From Halopseudomonas salina (GTDB taxonomy: Bacteria > Pseudomonadota > Gammaproteobacteria > Pseudomonadales > Pseudomonadaceae), in contig NZ_VTTI01000019.1 of assembly GCF_008641105.1 (NCBI RefSeq), positions 1-23,358 on the forward strand: a stretch of 23,358 nt of DNA, written 5' to 3'. Every line of letters begins with the position of its first letter. Position 1 is the first letter of the stretch. Shown piece by piece: positions 17,559-23,358 of the stretch. A program made the position numbers and the translations under genes. The notes beneath the pieces are model-generated. The model did not search any database, was not told where the DNA came from, and was given only the letters and a program-made list of their open reading frames with translations.

Positions 17559-19337
17559 TCAGCTACCGTCCTGCTTTCTCTGCTCCGTCTGGCTGCTCGA
17601 TGGCTCTACCACCAAAGCCTGTGCGGCTTTCGAAGACGCGGCACTGCTGGTTGGCACCGCCTCAAGACGCTTTTTCACTGGTGGCTCGACAGCTGGATCA
17701 GCCGTTTGAGCAATGGGGTTGGGGGCGGCCTTCTTGCGCGTTGCCTTGGGCTTTCCGGATGCTGGCGTCTTGGCTGCAGGTTTGGTGGCAGCCTTGGTAG
17801 CGGATTTGGCTTTGACCTTGGGCAGGCCATCTGCTTTTGCCGGGGTCGCCAGTTGGTTTTTTTCTGCTGCTTTGGCTGCCTGCACCTGACTGGCGGCTGC
17901 TTCATAGGCCCTCGCTTCAAGTGCCTCGGTGGCCTGCAGATATTCCTCGGTGGACTCCTTCATGCATTGAATATAGAAGTCCATGTCAGGCACCACGCCC
18001 CGATCAGCGACCACGCCCAGATTAAGTCGCTCATAGATGCCGGTCATGCCATGACTTATCGCCATACCATCACAGACGGGCACGAGCGGGAAAACCTCGC
18101 GAATTGCCGCACCAGCAAAGTAACGGGTGGTATTCCCGGGTATACCTGGCACATTGGTGATCACGGTATTGATCAGCGGTACTGCGCTGGTCACGTGCGT
18201 CTTGTTCTGCACCCAGGCGCCCAGGGCACGCATGGCCGGCGGCATCATGTCACCGGCTGAATTACTCAATTCGCAGAGTATTTCCTTGGCGATCGGAATG
18301 CCCCTGGCCGTGCGCGCCTGAACAGCCTGCAGGCGTTCCACCGGATCAGCCATATTGGTCCCGATGGCGATATACATCGCCGATATGAGATTGCCTCCCT
18401 CAACCTTCGAGTCCTCTGGACGAATCGACACAGGGCACATGGATACCAGGGAGTCCTTTTCGGGCAACTGGTTATGCTTGGCGAGGTAACGGCGCATCCC
18501 GCCCGCGATGATTGCCAGCAATACGTCGTTCAGGCTTGCACCCTTGTGCAACTGACGCATCCGCTTGAGCTCCGGAATGATCCAGGTATAGGCACCATAG
18601 GAACGGTGCGGTGATACGGCGGTATTGAAGATGGTCTTGGGCACCCGACGCTGCTCTGGCAGACCCTCCTTGCGAAACCGATTCGCCAGCTCAAGACTCT
18701 TGCGGGAGAAGTTGAATCCTGCCTTCATGCTGCGAAATGTCTGGCCGACCATGCGCGGTGCTGTTCGAGCCCACATCTCCATGCGGGTCGGGGCACGCTC
18801 GGCAACTTCAACCCGATCGCGGCGGCCGTATTCATGCGCGGAGGTTTCTTCCATCAACGCGGTACTGAGCTCCAGGCTGGACTTGCCGTCAACGTAGGCA
18901 TGATGAAAACGGATCAGCACTGCAAAGCTGTTCGGCGGCACACCCTCGACGTTGTTCACGCCTTCTATGATGTACACCTCCCATGGCGCACGTTCCATGT
19001 CGACACTACGGGACATCGTACGCGCGGTAAAAATGCACAGCTGCCGCCAGTCACCGGGCTGGGGCAGACCCACATGCCGCACGTGATATTCAAGGTCAAA
19101 ATTCTCGTCCTCCAGCCAGTAGGGATCATCCAGCTGAAAGGGCGCCTGCTCGAGCCGCCGGCGGAAGTAGGAGGTTGTATTCAGGCGGTCGGAAATGTAC
19201 TGCAGAATTTCCTTGTGGCGCACGATACCGTCTGGCGCAGTGCTCTGATCGCAGAGCCAGAGGCTGCCAATCATCATTGGCTGGTTAGGAGCTTCGAAGT
19301 AGTAGAAATGCGAATCCATGGGTGTAAGTTGCTTCAT
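17559..19337 (-). CDS. Wax ester synthase / acyl-CoA:diacylglycerol acyltransferase (WS/DGAT) with Ala/Lys-rich C-terminal tail
   Basis: This 592-residue bifunctional acyltransferase would esterify fatty alcohols or diacylglycerol with acyl-CoA to make storage wax esters or triacylglycerol. The catalytic HHxxxDG motif is RFHHAYVDG (His145, His146, Asp150, Gly151). Other family blocks are SPMD-like TPMDSHFYYFE at the N-terminus, ERAPWEVYIIEG, and LNDVLLAIIAGGMRRYL (about 270-286). A late NTVITNVPGIP (391-401) is also present. Homologues are usually about 450-500 residues. Here the last ~110 residues (about 480-592, DNA 17559-17890) form a low-complexity tail rich in Ala, Lys, Pro and Ser, with KAATKPAAKTPAS-like units. 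ATG 19337 begins the family N-terminus; GAGG lies 9 nt upstream. It is the first gene of the lipid cluster, followed by the lipase. Confidence 0.95.
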   Translation of the reverse strand: MKQLTPMDSHFYYFEAPNQPMMIGSLWLCDQSTAPDGIVRHKEILQYISDRLNTTSYFRRRLEQAPFQLDDPYWLEDENFDLEYHVRHVGLPQPGDWRQLCIFTARTMSRSVDMERAPWEVYIIEGVNNVEGVPPNSFAVLIRFHHAYVDGKSSLELSTALMEETSAHEYGRRDRVEVAERAPTRMEMWARTAPRMVGQTFRSMKAGFNFSRKSLELANRFRKEGLPEQRRVPKTIFNTAVSPHRSYGAYTWIIPELKRMRQLHKGASLNDVLLAIIAGGMRRYLAKHNQLPEKDSLVSMCPVSIRPEDSKVEGGNLISAMYIAIGTNMADPVERLQAVQARTARGIPIAKEILCELSNSAGDMMPPAMRALGAWVQNKTHVTSAVPLINTVITNVPGIPGNTTRYFAGAAIREVFPLVPVCDGMAISHGMTGIYERLNLGVVADRGVVPDMDFYIQCMKESTEEYLQATEALEARAYEAAASQVQAAKAAEKNQLATPAKADGLPKVKAKSATKAATKPAAKTPASGKPKATRKKAAPNPIAQTADPAVEPPVKKRLEAVPTSSAASSKAAQALVVEPSSSQTEQRKQDGS

Positions 19338-19472
19338 TGCAATGGTCCTCGTGCGCCAAGATGGGTGTAAAAGTTTCATGGTCAATTTCCATGATTGACT
19401 CTTTCAACCGGCAGTGTATTGACTCCAATCAAAGATACACGCCAATAAATGCAAGGCATATGACAAACGGCA

Positions 19473-19485
19473 GTTCTAATAGAAC
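19473..19485. promoter_or_regulatory. 13-bp palindrome upstream of the WS/DGAT gene, candidate operator
   Basis: GTTCTA-A-TAGAAC is a perfect inverted repeat with one central base, about 136 bp upstream of the WS/DGAT start. Eleven of its 13 positions (GTTCTATTAGA on the minus strand) recur on the plus strand at 13605-13615, just before the amidase gene. No known regulator is recognised. Confidence 0.35.
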
Positions 19486-19741
19486 AATCTAACCATGAGA
19501 CACATCCGAACAATGCAATTATATGACCATGTAGTCACTTTTCCGATAAAAAGATTAGCTCAGGGAGTTGTCAAAGGTCGGAATAGTAAAAAGAAGGGCT
19601 CTGGCACGGGACTTTGCAACTGCAAAAAATATTCAGTTCAGACGAGATTGGAAAGGCAAAAAGGGGCATGGGAACGCTATGCAAACGCACCAGGGGGAAG
19701 CACGCAGTGACTGACTAACTGCCCTGCAACAGTGCAGGCTG

Positions 19742-19770
19742 GAGCGTGCAGGTCTCAGACCTGCACGCTC
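19742..19770 (-). terminator. Strong hairpin after the Ca2+/Na+ antiporter gene
   Basis: Twelve perfect pairs, GAGCGTGCAGGT (19742-19753) with ACCTGCACGCTC (19759-19770), enclose a 5-nt loop, 6 bp past the antiporter stop. No clear U tract follows on the minus strand, so it may act as a 3'-end stabiliser or a weak terminator. Confidence 0.65.
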
Positions 19771-19776
19771 TCGGCA

Positions 19777-20859
19777 TCAGGAGTTGATTGTTGTCTGGCG
19801 TGACCCACGGAACAGAATAACCAGTAGCGTCACCGCAGTAAGTGGCATGACGTAGTAGAGCATCGCGCTCGACAGACCGGGTACACCACCAGCGCCCCCG
19901 TCAGTGGTCACAACATGTACGTTGTAGACGATGTAGTACGCCATGAACAACAGGCCTTCCCAGCGATTGATGCGCAGACCGCTGATGAAGATCGGCAGAC
20001 ATGCAAGCGCAACCGCGAACATGACCAGCATATCGAAGCGCAGTACGGCTTCAGACACAGCGATGCCTGCCGGCGCGAGCATCGAAGAAACCCCAAGCAC
20101 CGCCAGCAAGTTGAAAATATTACTGCCCACCACGTTGCCTACGGCAATATCACGCTGACCCCGGATGCTTGCAATAACCGAGGTCGCCACCTCGGGCAGA
20201 GAGGTGCCAGCCGCGACAATGGTCAACGCTACCACACGCTCGGAAACGCCCAGACTGGTAGCCATGGCTACCGCGCCACCTACCAGCCAGCGCGCTCCCA
20301 GCACCAGCATGACCAGTCCACCGAGCACCAGCAGAATATTGATCAGCGCCGAGCCACTCTGCTCTGGACCTGGCACACCCAACTCGCTGGCGTCATCTGG
20401 CCGGTTGGCACGGCGGCTGCTGATAATCAGAAACAGTGTATAGGCCACAATCAACACAAACAGCAGGATGCCATCGAAGCGCCCGAGAGAACCGTCCAGT
20501 GCGAGCAGTATTACCAGCAGACTGGCGCCGACCATGATCGGCACGTCAAGCCTGATCAACTGGCGTGAAACCACCAGCGGCGCGATCAAGGCAGACAGAC
20601 CGAGAATGAACAGCACGTTGAAAATATTGCTACCCAACACGTTACCCAGCGCGATATCGCCCTGCCCGCTTAGTGACGCGCCCGTCGAAACTGCCAGTTC
20701 GGGTGCACTGGTACCAAAGGCGACTACCGTCAAGCCAATGACCAGCGGAGAAATACGAAAACCGGCTGCCAGACGCGAAGCGCCTTTTACCAGCACTTCG
20801 GCACCAGCAACCAGCAACACCAGTCCGATTACAAACAATACAATTACCATCAAGGTCAT
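19777..20859 (-). CDS. Calcium/sodium antiporter, CaCA family (YrbG-like)
   Basis: This is a 360-residue inner-membrane exchanger with about ten hydrophobic helices. The two inverted CaCA alpha-repeats are clear. Alpha-1 (about 48-82) has FGTSAPELAVS, then GDIALGNVLGSNIFN. Alpha-2 (about 217-250) has AGTSLPEVATS, then RDIAVGNVVGSNIFN. The ion-coordinating acidic residues are Glu54 and Glu223, and the paired Asn lie in GSNIFN. A short hydrophilic loop (about 148-170, SSRRANRPDDASELG) divides the halves, as in YrbG. ATG 20859 has AGGAGG about 10 nt upstream. It probably exchanges Ca2+ for Na+ or H+; the direction cannot be read from sequence. It is not adjacent to the lipopolysaccharide genes that flank yrbG in E. 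coli. It is divergent from the DUF2855 gene over 224 bp. Confidence 0.94.
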   Translation of the reverse strand: MTLMVIVLFVIGLVLLVAGAEVLVKGASRLAAGFRISPLVIGLTVVAFGTSAPELAVSTGASLSGQGDIALGNVLGSNIFNVLFILGLSALIAPLVVSRQLIRLDVPIMVGASLLVILLALDGSLGRFDGILLFVLIVAYTLFLIISSRRANRPDDASELGVPGPEQSGSALINILLVLGGLVMLVLGARWLVGGAVAMATSLGVSERVVALTIVAAGTSLPEVATSVIASIRGQRDIAVGNVVGSNIFNLLAVLGVSSMLAPAGIAVSEAVLRFDMLVMFAVALACLPIFISGLRINRWEGLLFMAYYIVYNVHVVTTDGGAGGVPGLSSAMLYYVMPLTAVTLLVILFRGSRQTTINS

Positions 20860-20969
20860 GATTGCAGCCCCTCCTGCAGGGCGATCGCCAGCGATTGCGG
20901 GCGCATCAATCTAGCACGCGCCACGTCTCGCGCCAGAGGCGGTACAAAAGATTACGTGGGGCGCTTTGG

Positions 20970-21018
20970 CCGGAATCTCGGGGCCGGTTATTACTCCCTA
21001 TTGATCCTGTGATTCCGG
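20970..21018. promoter_or_regulatory. Spaced inverted repeat upstream of the DUF2855 gene
   Basis: CCGGAATC (20970-20977) and GATTCCGG (21011-21018) form perfect 8-bp arms 33 bp apart in the 224-bp divergent region between the antiporter and DUF2855 genes. It may be a bipartite operator; I recognise no known regulator. Confidence 0.3.
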
Positions 21019-21083
21019 GCAGACGCAGCGGTCCAGCTCAGGCAAGCTATGCTGAAACCAAAACTAGCAGGGAGTCCCATTTC

Positions 21084-22187
21084 ATGACCGCCAGCAACCA
21101 GACTTTTGTCGTTGACCAGGCCAACCTCGACCAGTGCACCACGCTGGAAATGCCACAGGTGAATGCGGATCAACTCGTCGAGGGAGAAGCGCTATTGACG
21201 GTCGACCACTTCGCCTTTACTGCCAACAACATTACATACGCCGCCCTGGGCAAGCGATTCAAATACTGGGATTTCTTTCCGGCAGAAGCACCCTGGGGGC
21301 AGATACCGGTGTGGGGTTTCGCGGATGTCGCAGCGTCCAAGCACCCTGAAATCAAAACCGGCAGCCGGGTGTATGGGTACCTGCCCATGGCCAATCAGCT
21401 GGTAGTCAAGCCAGGCAAAGTCAGCAAGAGCAGCTTCGTGGATACCTCCGAACATCGTCAGCATCTTGCTCTGGCCTATAACCAGTATCTTTTCACCGAT
21501 AGCGATCCGGCCTATCGGCCCGAACATGAAGCGTTGCAGATGCTGCTTCGCCCACTCTTGATCACCTCATTTCTATTGGATGACTTTCTGGCAACCAAGG
21601 ACTTTTTCGGCGCCGACCAGATCATTCTCACCAGCGCTTCGAGCAAGACCGCTTTAGGACTGGCATTCATGCTCTCGCACCAGCGCAAGACCCGCGGCAA
21701 GCCGCTGACAATTACCGCTTTGACTTCAGCGGGTAACCTGTCCTTTGTCGAAAGCCTGGGATATTACGACCGCGTTGTCAGCTACGACGACATTGATCAA
21801 CTGGACAGCAACCAGAGCACGGTCTCCGTCGACTTTGCCGGAAACGGCGAGGTGTTAACCGCACTGCACAAGCACTTCAAAGACAGGATGCTGTTCAGCT
21901 CGCTGGTCGGCGCAGCTCACTGGGATCAACGCGGTGGGGACAAGGATCTGCCAGGGGCCAAACCTGAGGTTTTCTTTGCGCCGGGCTATTGGGAAGTTCG
22001 CGGCAAGGAGCTGGGCAATGCGGCATTGATGCAACGCTTCGCTGAACTCTGGGCACCGCTGGTAGCATCAGTCGAAAGCTGGATGAAGATCACCACTGTC
22101 GAAGGGCAGGAAGCCGTTCGCAAGGCTTACCTGGACACACTGCACGGCAATATTCAGCCAGATCAGGGCCTGATCCTCAAGCCATGA
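21084..22187 (+). CDS. DUF2855 family protein, MDR/quinone-oxidoreductase-like
   Basis: This is a 367-residue protein matching the DUF2855 family, whose function is unknown. The layout recalls medium-chain dehydrogenase/reductases. It has an N-terminal GroES-like part (LVEGEALLTVDHFAFTANNITYAALG, here split: LVEGEALLTV then DHFAFTANN, residues 31-49) and GQIPVWGFADV (72-82). A Rossmann-like core follows, with QIILTSASSKTALGLAFML (179-197), where the usual glycine-rich loop is replaced by SASSKTA, then ESLGYYDRVVSYDDI (223-237), a position like the end of the second strand. No zinc-binding cysteine set is seen. ATG 21084 has AGGGAG 9 nt upstream and starts the conserved region; the open frame reaches 74 codons further back without similarity. 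It converges with an AraC-family gene, a possible regulator. Confidence 0.85.
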   Translation: MTASNQTFVVDQANLDQCTTLEMPQVNADQLVEGEALLTVDHFAFTANNITYAALGKRFKYWDFFPAEAPWGQIPVWGFADVAASKHPEIKTGSRVYGYLPMANQLVVKPGKVSKSSFVDTSEHRQHLALAYNQYLFTDSDPAYRPEHEALQMLLRPLLITSFLLDDFLATKDFFGADQIILTSASSKTALGLAFMLSHQRKTRGKPLTITALTSAGNLSFVESLGYYDRVVSYDDIDQLDSNQSTVSVDFAGNGEVLTALHKHFKDRMLFSSLVGAAHWDQRGGDKDLPGAKPEVFFAPGYWEVRGKELGNAALMQRFAELWAPLVASVESWMKITTVEGQEAVRKAYLDTLHGNIQPDQGLILKP

Positions 22188-22196
22188 GGCCTTAGA

Positions 22197-22222
22197 GGCA
22201 AGTCCGTTACGGCGGGCTTGCC
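22197..22222. terminator. Shared hairpin between the convergent DUF2855 and AraC-family genes
   Basis: GGCAAGTCCG (22197-22206) pairs with CGGGCTTGCC (22213-22222), ten pairs with one T-G wobble and a 6-nt loop. It overlaps the last codons and stop of the AraC-family gene and lies 9 bp after the DUF2855 stop. No T tract follows in either direction, so termination is inferred. Confidence 0.5.
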
Positions 22223-23058
22223 AGATTGGACGTCAGGAAAACCTTGATATTCTTCTGCTGCCGCACGTAGGAAGGGGGATTCCCGTACCAACGTTTGTAG
22301 ATTCGTGTGAATTGCGCCAGATCGGCAAATCCCGCCTCCTGAGCCACCTCCGTCAACGACATACCAGTATCCATGAGCCGAACCACCCTCAGATGCTTGA
22401 GCCAGTTCTTGTACTCGCGAAATGATAAACCGACGTTCTGCGTGAACACCCGGGACATGCGTGTATAACTGACCCCATTGCGCTCGGCCAGCTGTCTGAG
22501 ACTGATGGCAGGATCCGAGCGTATCAACGCGGTCAGTTCTGCAGCAGAGGGCTTGGCACTCCCCACCGCAGACCCCGGCGCCAACAATTTGTGCATATGC
22601 GCCGATACCGCCAGGGTCTGATCCACATCTGCCCGCCCTTCATACAGTGCCATTAATTCCGCGTTCACAGCGTCCATCAAGCCCCGGTACACAGGCCTGA
22701 ACCCGCTTGGCGGGAGCGTATTGACCAGGTAAGCGTAAAGGGGCGACTCGGGCATAATATAAAAACCCACCAGACCCGCACCCTCAGCGATTATCTTGCG
22801 CCGCAACAATGGCCCCGCCAGCAGAGCTCGGGCCTCCACACGCTGATTGCCAAAATCCACACTGAAGGGCTCTGCATAAGCGCTGATAAAGAGTACGCAG
22901 CAGTGAGTCTCCACCCACACAGGGCGGTCCAGCGGGTTGCAATAGAAAAACACCTGCTGCGAAAAAATATACAGCCGGTTTTCCTCAGCGGTACCGCGGC
23001 CACGATTGTGGTGGGATTGCACGTAATTCACGTCCCCTGCCATCCCTGAAATCTCCAT
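22207..23058 (-). CDS. AraC-family transcriptional regulator
   Basis: This is a 283-residue regulator with the AraC/XylS double helix-turn-helix at its C-terminus. The first HTH lies at about 185-206 (ISLRQLAERNGVSYTRMSRVF) and the second at about 233-254 (MSLTEVAQEAGFADLAQFTR), followed by IYKRWYGNPPSYVR. The N-terminal ~160 residues are expected to form the effector or dimerisation domain; I recognise no specific ligand family. The start is uncertain. ATG 23058 is used here; ATG 23043 has a better ribosome site (GGAG 9 nt upstream) and would give 278 residues. A TTG at 23118 is less likely. It converges on the DUF2855 gene, which may be a target, although regulators of this type more often sit divergent to their targets. 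Confidence 0.9.
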   Translation of the reverse strand: MEISGMAGDVNYVQSHHNRGRGTAEENRLYIFSQQVFFYCNPLDRPVWVETHCCVLFISAYAEPFSVDFGNQRVEARALLAGPLLRRKIIAEGAGLVGFYIMPESPLYAYLVNTLPPSGFRPVYRGLMDAVNAELMALYEGRADVDQTLAVSAHMHKLLAPGSAVGSAKPSAAELTALIRSDPAISLRQLAERNGVSYTRMSRVFTQNVGLSFREYKNWLKHLRVVRLMDTGMSLTEVAQEAGFADLAQFTRIYKRWYGNPPSYVRQQKNIKVFLTSNLASPP

Positions 23059-23146
23059 AACTGATCGAGGTATCCTGCCAAAAAGCCAGCAAATGGGCCA
23101 ATACAAATGACCATTCAAAGTAGAGTTCTATCCCCTGGCTCCCTAC

Positions 23147-23281
23147 TTCTTTTCAAACCAACAATGGATCCTCCCCTCCACAAAAGTCATCCTCCCCCAC
23201 CCACAAAAGTCATTCTTCCCCCCACAGAAAAGCCATCCTCGCCACCCATAAACGTCATCCTCGCGAACGCGGGGATCCATG
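23147..23281. repeat. Degenerate 22-23 bp tandem repeat ending in a dRS3-like palindrome
   Basis: The element AAAAGTCAT (variants AGAAAAGCCAT, AAACGTCAT) in a C-rich CCACCCA context ends at 23190, 23213, 23236 and 23258, a period of 22-23 bp. A weaker unit ends at 23168. The last unit runs into TCCTCGCGAACGCGGGGA, part of a widespread proteobacterial intergenic repeat whose minus-strand translation gives the tell-tale peptide MDPRVREDD. It is not coding. Confidence 0.7.
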
Positions 23282-23293
23282 TTGACCGGTACT

Positions 23294-23339
23294 AACCGGG
23301 CACATGGGTTACAGATCAAACCGGGCACATAGGTAACAG
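23294..23339. mobile_element. Two 21-bp direct repeats resembling the terminus of an IS481-like insertion sequence
   Basis: AACCGGGCACATGGGTTACAG (first 20 bases AACCGGGCACATGGGTTACA, 23294-23314) is repeated at 23319-23339 with two substitutions, giving a period of 25 bp. Read on the minus strand, the CTGTTACCTATGTGCCCGGT pattern is one I associate with ends of IS481-type elements carrying an integrase-core transposase. No transposase lies in the window, so an element beyond the right edge is inferred. Confidence 0.4.
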
Positions 23340-23358
23340 GTGATAGCGTATTGGCCTC

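Larger units (their letters stand above)
19338..19776. other. 439-bp intergenic region upstream of the WS/DGAT gene
   Basis: This stretch should hold the WS/DGAT promoter (minus strand) and, at its right end, the antiporter terminator. Its centre (about 19480-19690) is visibly richer in A/T than its neighbours. A 71-codon open frame (19495-19710, plus strand) shows no family, domain or ribosome site, so I do not call it a gene. A 13-bp palindrome lies at 19473-19485. I see no RNA gene. Confidence 0.6.

Noticed and set aside
17403..18260. 285-codon plus-strand ORF antisense to the WS/DGAT tail and lipase start
   Set aside because: It is a shadow frame kept open by the Ala/Lys/Pro-rich codons of the acyltransferase tail, with no domain similarity.
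19495..19710. 71-codon plus-strand ORF in the WS/DGAT upstream region
   Set aside because: There is no ribosome site, no recognised family and no supporting codon pattern; it lies in an A/T-richer intergenic stretch.
19915..20568. 217-codon plus-strand ORF antisense to the antiporter
   Set aside because: It is rich in His, Gln and Arg, as expected for the complement of hydrophobic membrane-helix codons. The antiporter frame is clearly the real one.
23121..23130. AGTTCTATCC as a third copy of the GTTCTATTAGA element
   Set aside because: Only seven bases match, which is expected by chance in a window this size.
23147..23258. Tandem 22-23 bp units as a CRISPR array
   Set aside because: The units are contiguous and degenerate, with no unique spacers between conserved repeats and no cas genes nearby.
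23143..23328. 61-codon minus-strand ORF containing MDPRVREDD
   Set aside because: That peptide is a well-known artefact of translating a dispersed palindromic repeat.

Overview
The window looks like a gammaproteobacterial chromosome of the Pseudomonas / Halopseudomonas type. The reasons are moderately high GC, dense gene packing with many 4-8 bp overlaps, and a conserved block (ettA, gdhA, PilZ, radA, mscL) whose members lie close together in P. aeruginosa. The PilZ protein matches, from memory, the chemotaxis regulator MapZ (PA4608). Genus is inferred; no rRNA or tRNA gene is present.

Left part (1-8071). The 3' part of ettA is cut by the window edge and appears frameshifted by a deletion near position 82. 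It is followed by a clean terminator, then gdhA (NADP glutamate dehydrogenase), mapZ (c-di-GMP receptor), radA on the minus strand, and a divergent unit of an intact EAL phosphodiesterase overlapping a two-domain polyphosphate:AMP phosphotransferase. mscL with a strong terminator and rlmG (23S rRNA methyltransferase) close this part.

Middle (8075-13651). A minus-strand operon with 4-bp overlaps encodes a DUF6482-like protein, an iron-sulfur photolyase of the PhrB / (6-4) class, and a 49-residue DUF2256 zinc-ribbon protein. Then come a YqhA-family membrane protein, a 398-bp noncoding stretch with two paired DnaA-box-like sites, and a Lon-like protease with an atypical P-loop. An amidase-signature hydrolase is divergent from the Lon-like gene.

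Right part (13652-23358). A minus-strand cluster probably forms a neutral-lipid operon: a wax ester synthase / diacylglycerol acyltransferase with an unusual Ala/Lys-rich tail, a DUF3336 patatin-like lipase, and a stand-alone uroporphyrinogen-III synthase family gene. Upstream are a 439-bp intergenic region, a Ca2+/Na+ antiporter, a divergent DUF2855 (MDR-like) gene and a convergent AraC-family regulator.

The last ~200 bp are non-coding repeats: a degenerate 22-23 bp tandem repeat ending in a dRS3-like palindrome, then two copies of a 21-bp repeat that resembles an insertion-sequence end. No CRISPR array, prophage or obvious defence system is visible. The points most worth following are the ettA lesion, the paired DnaA boxes, the photolyase operon and its leader, and the lipid operon with its tailed acyltransferase and hemD-like partner.
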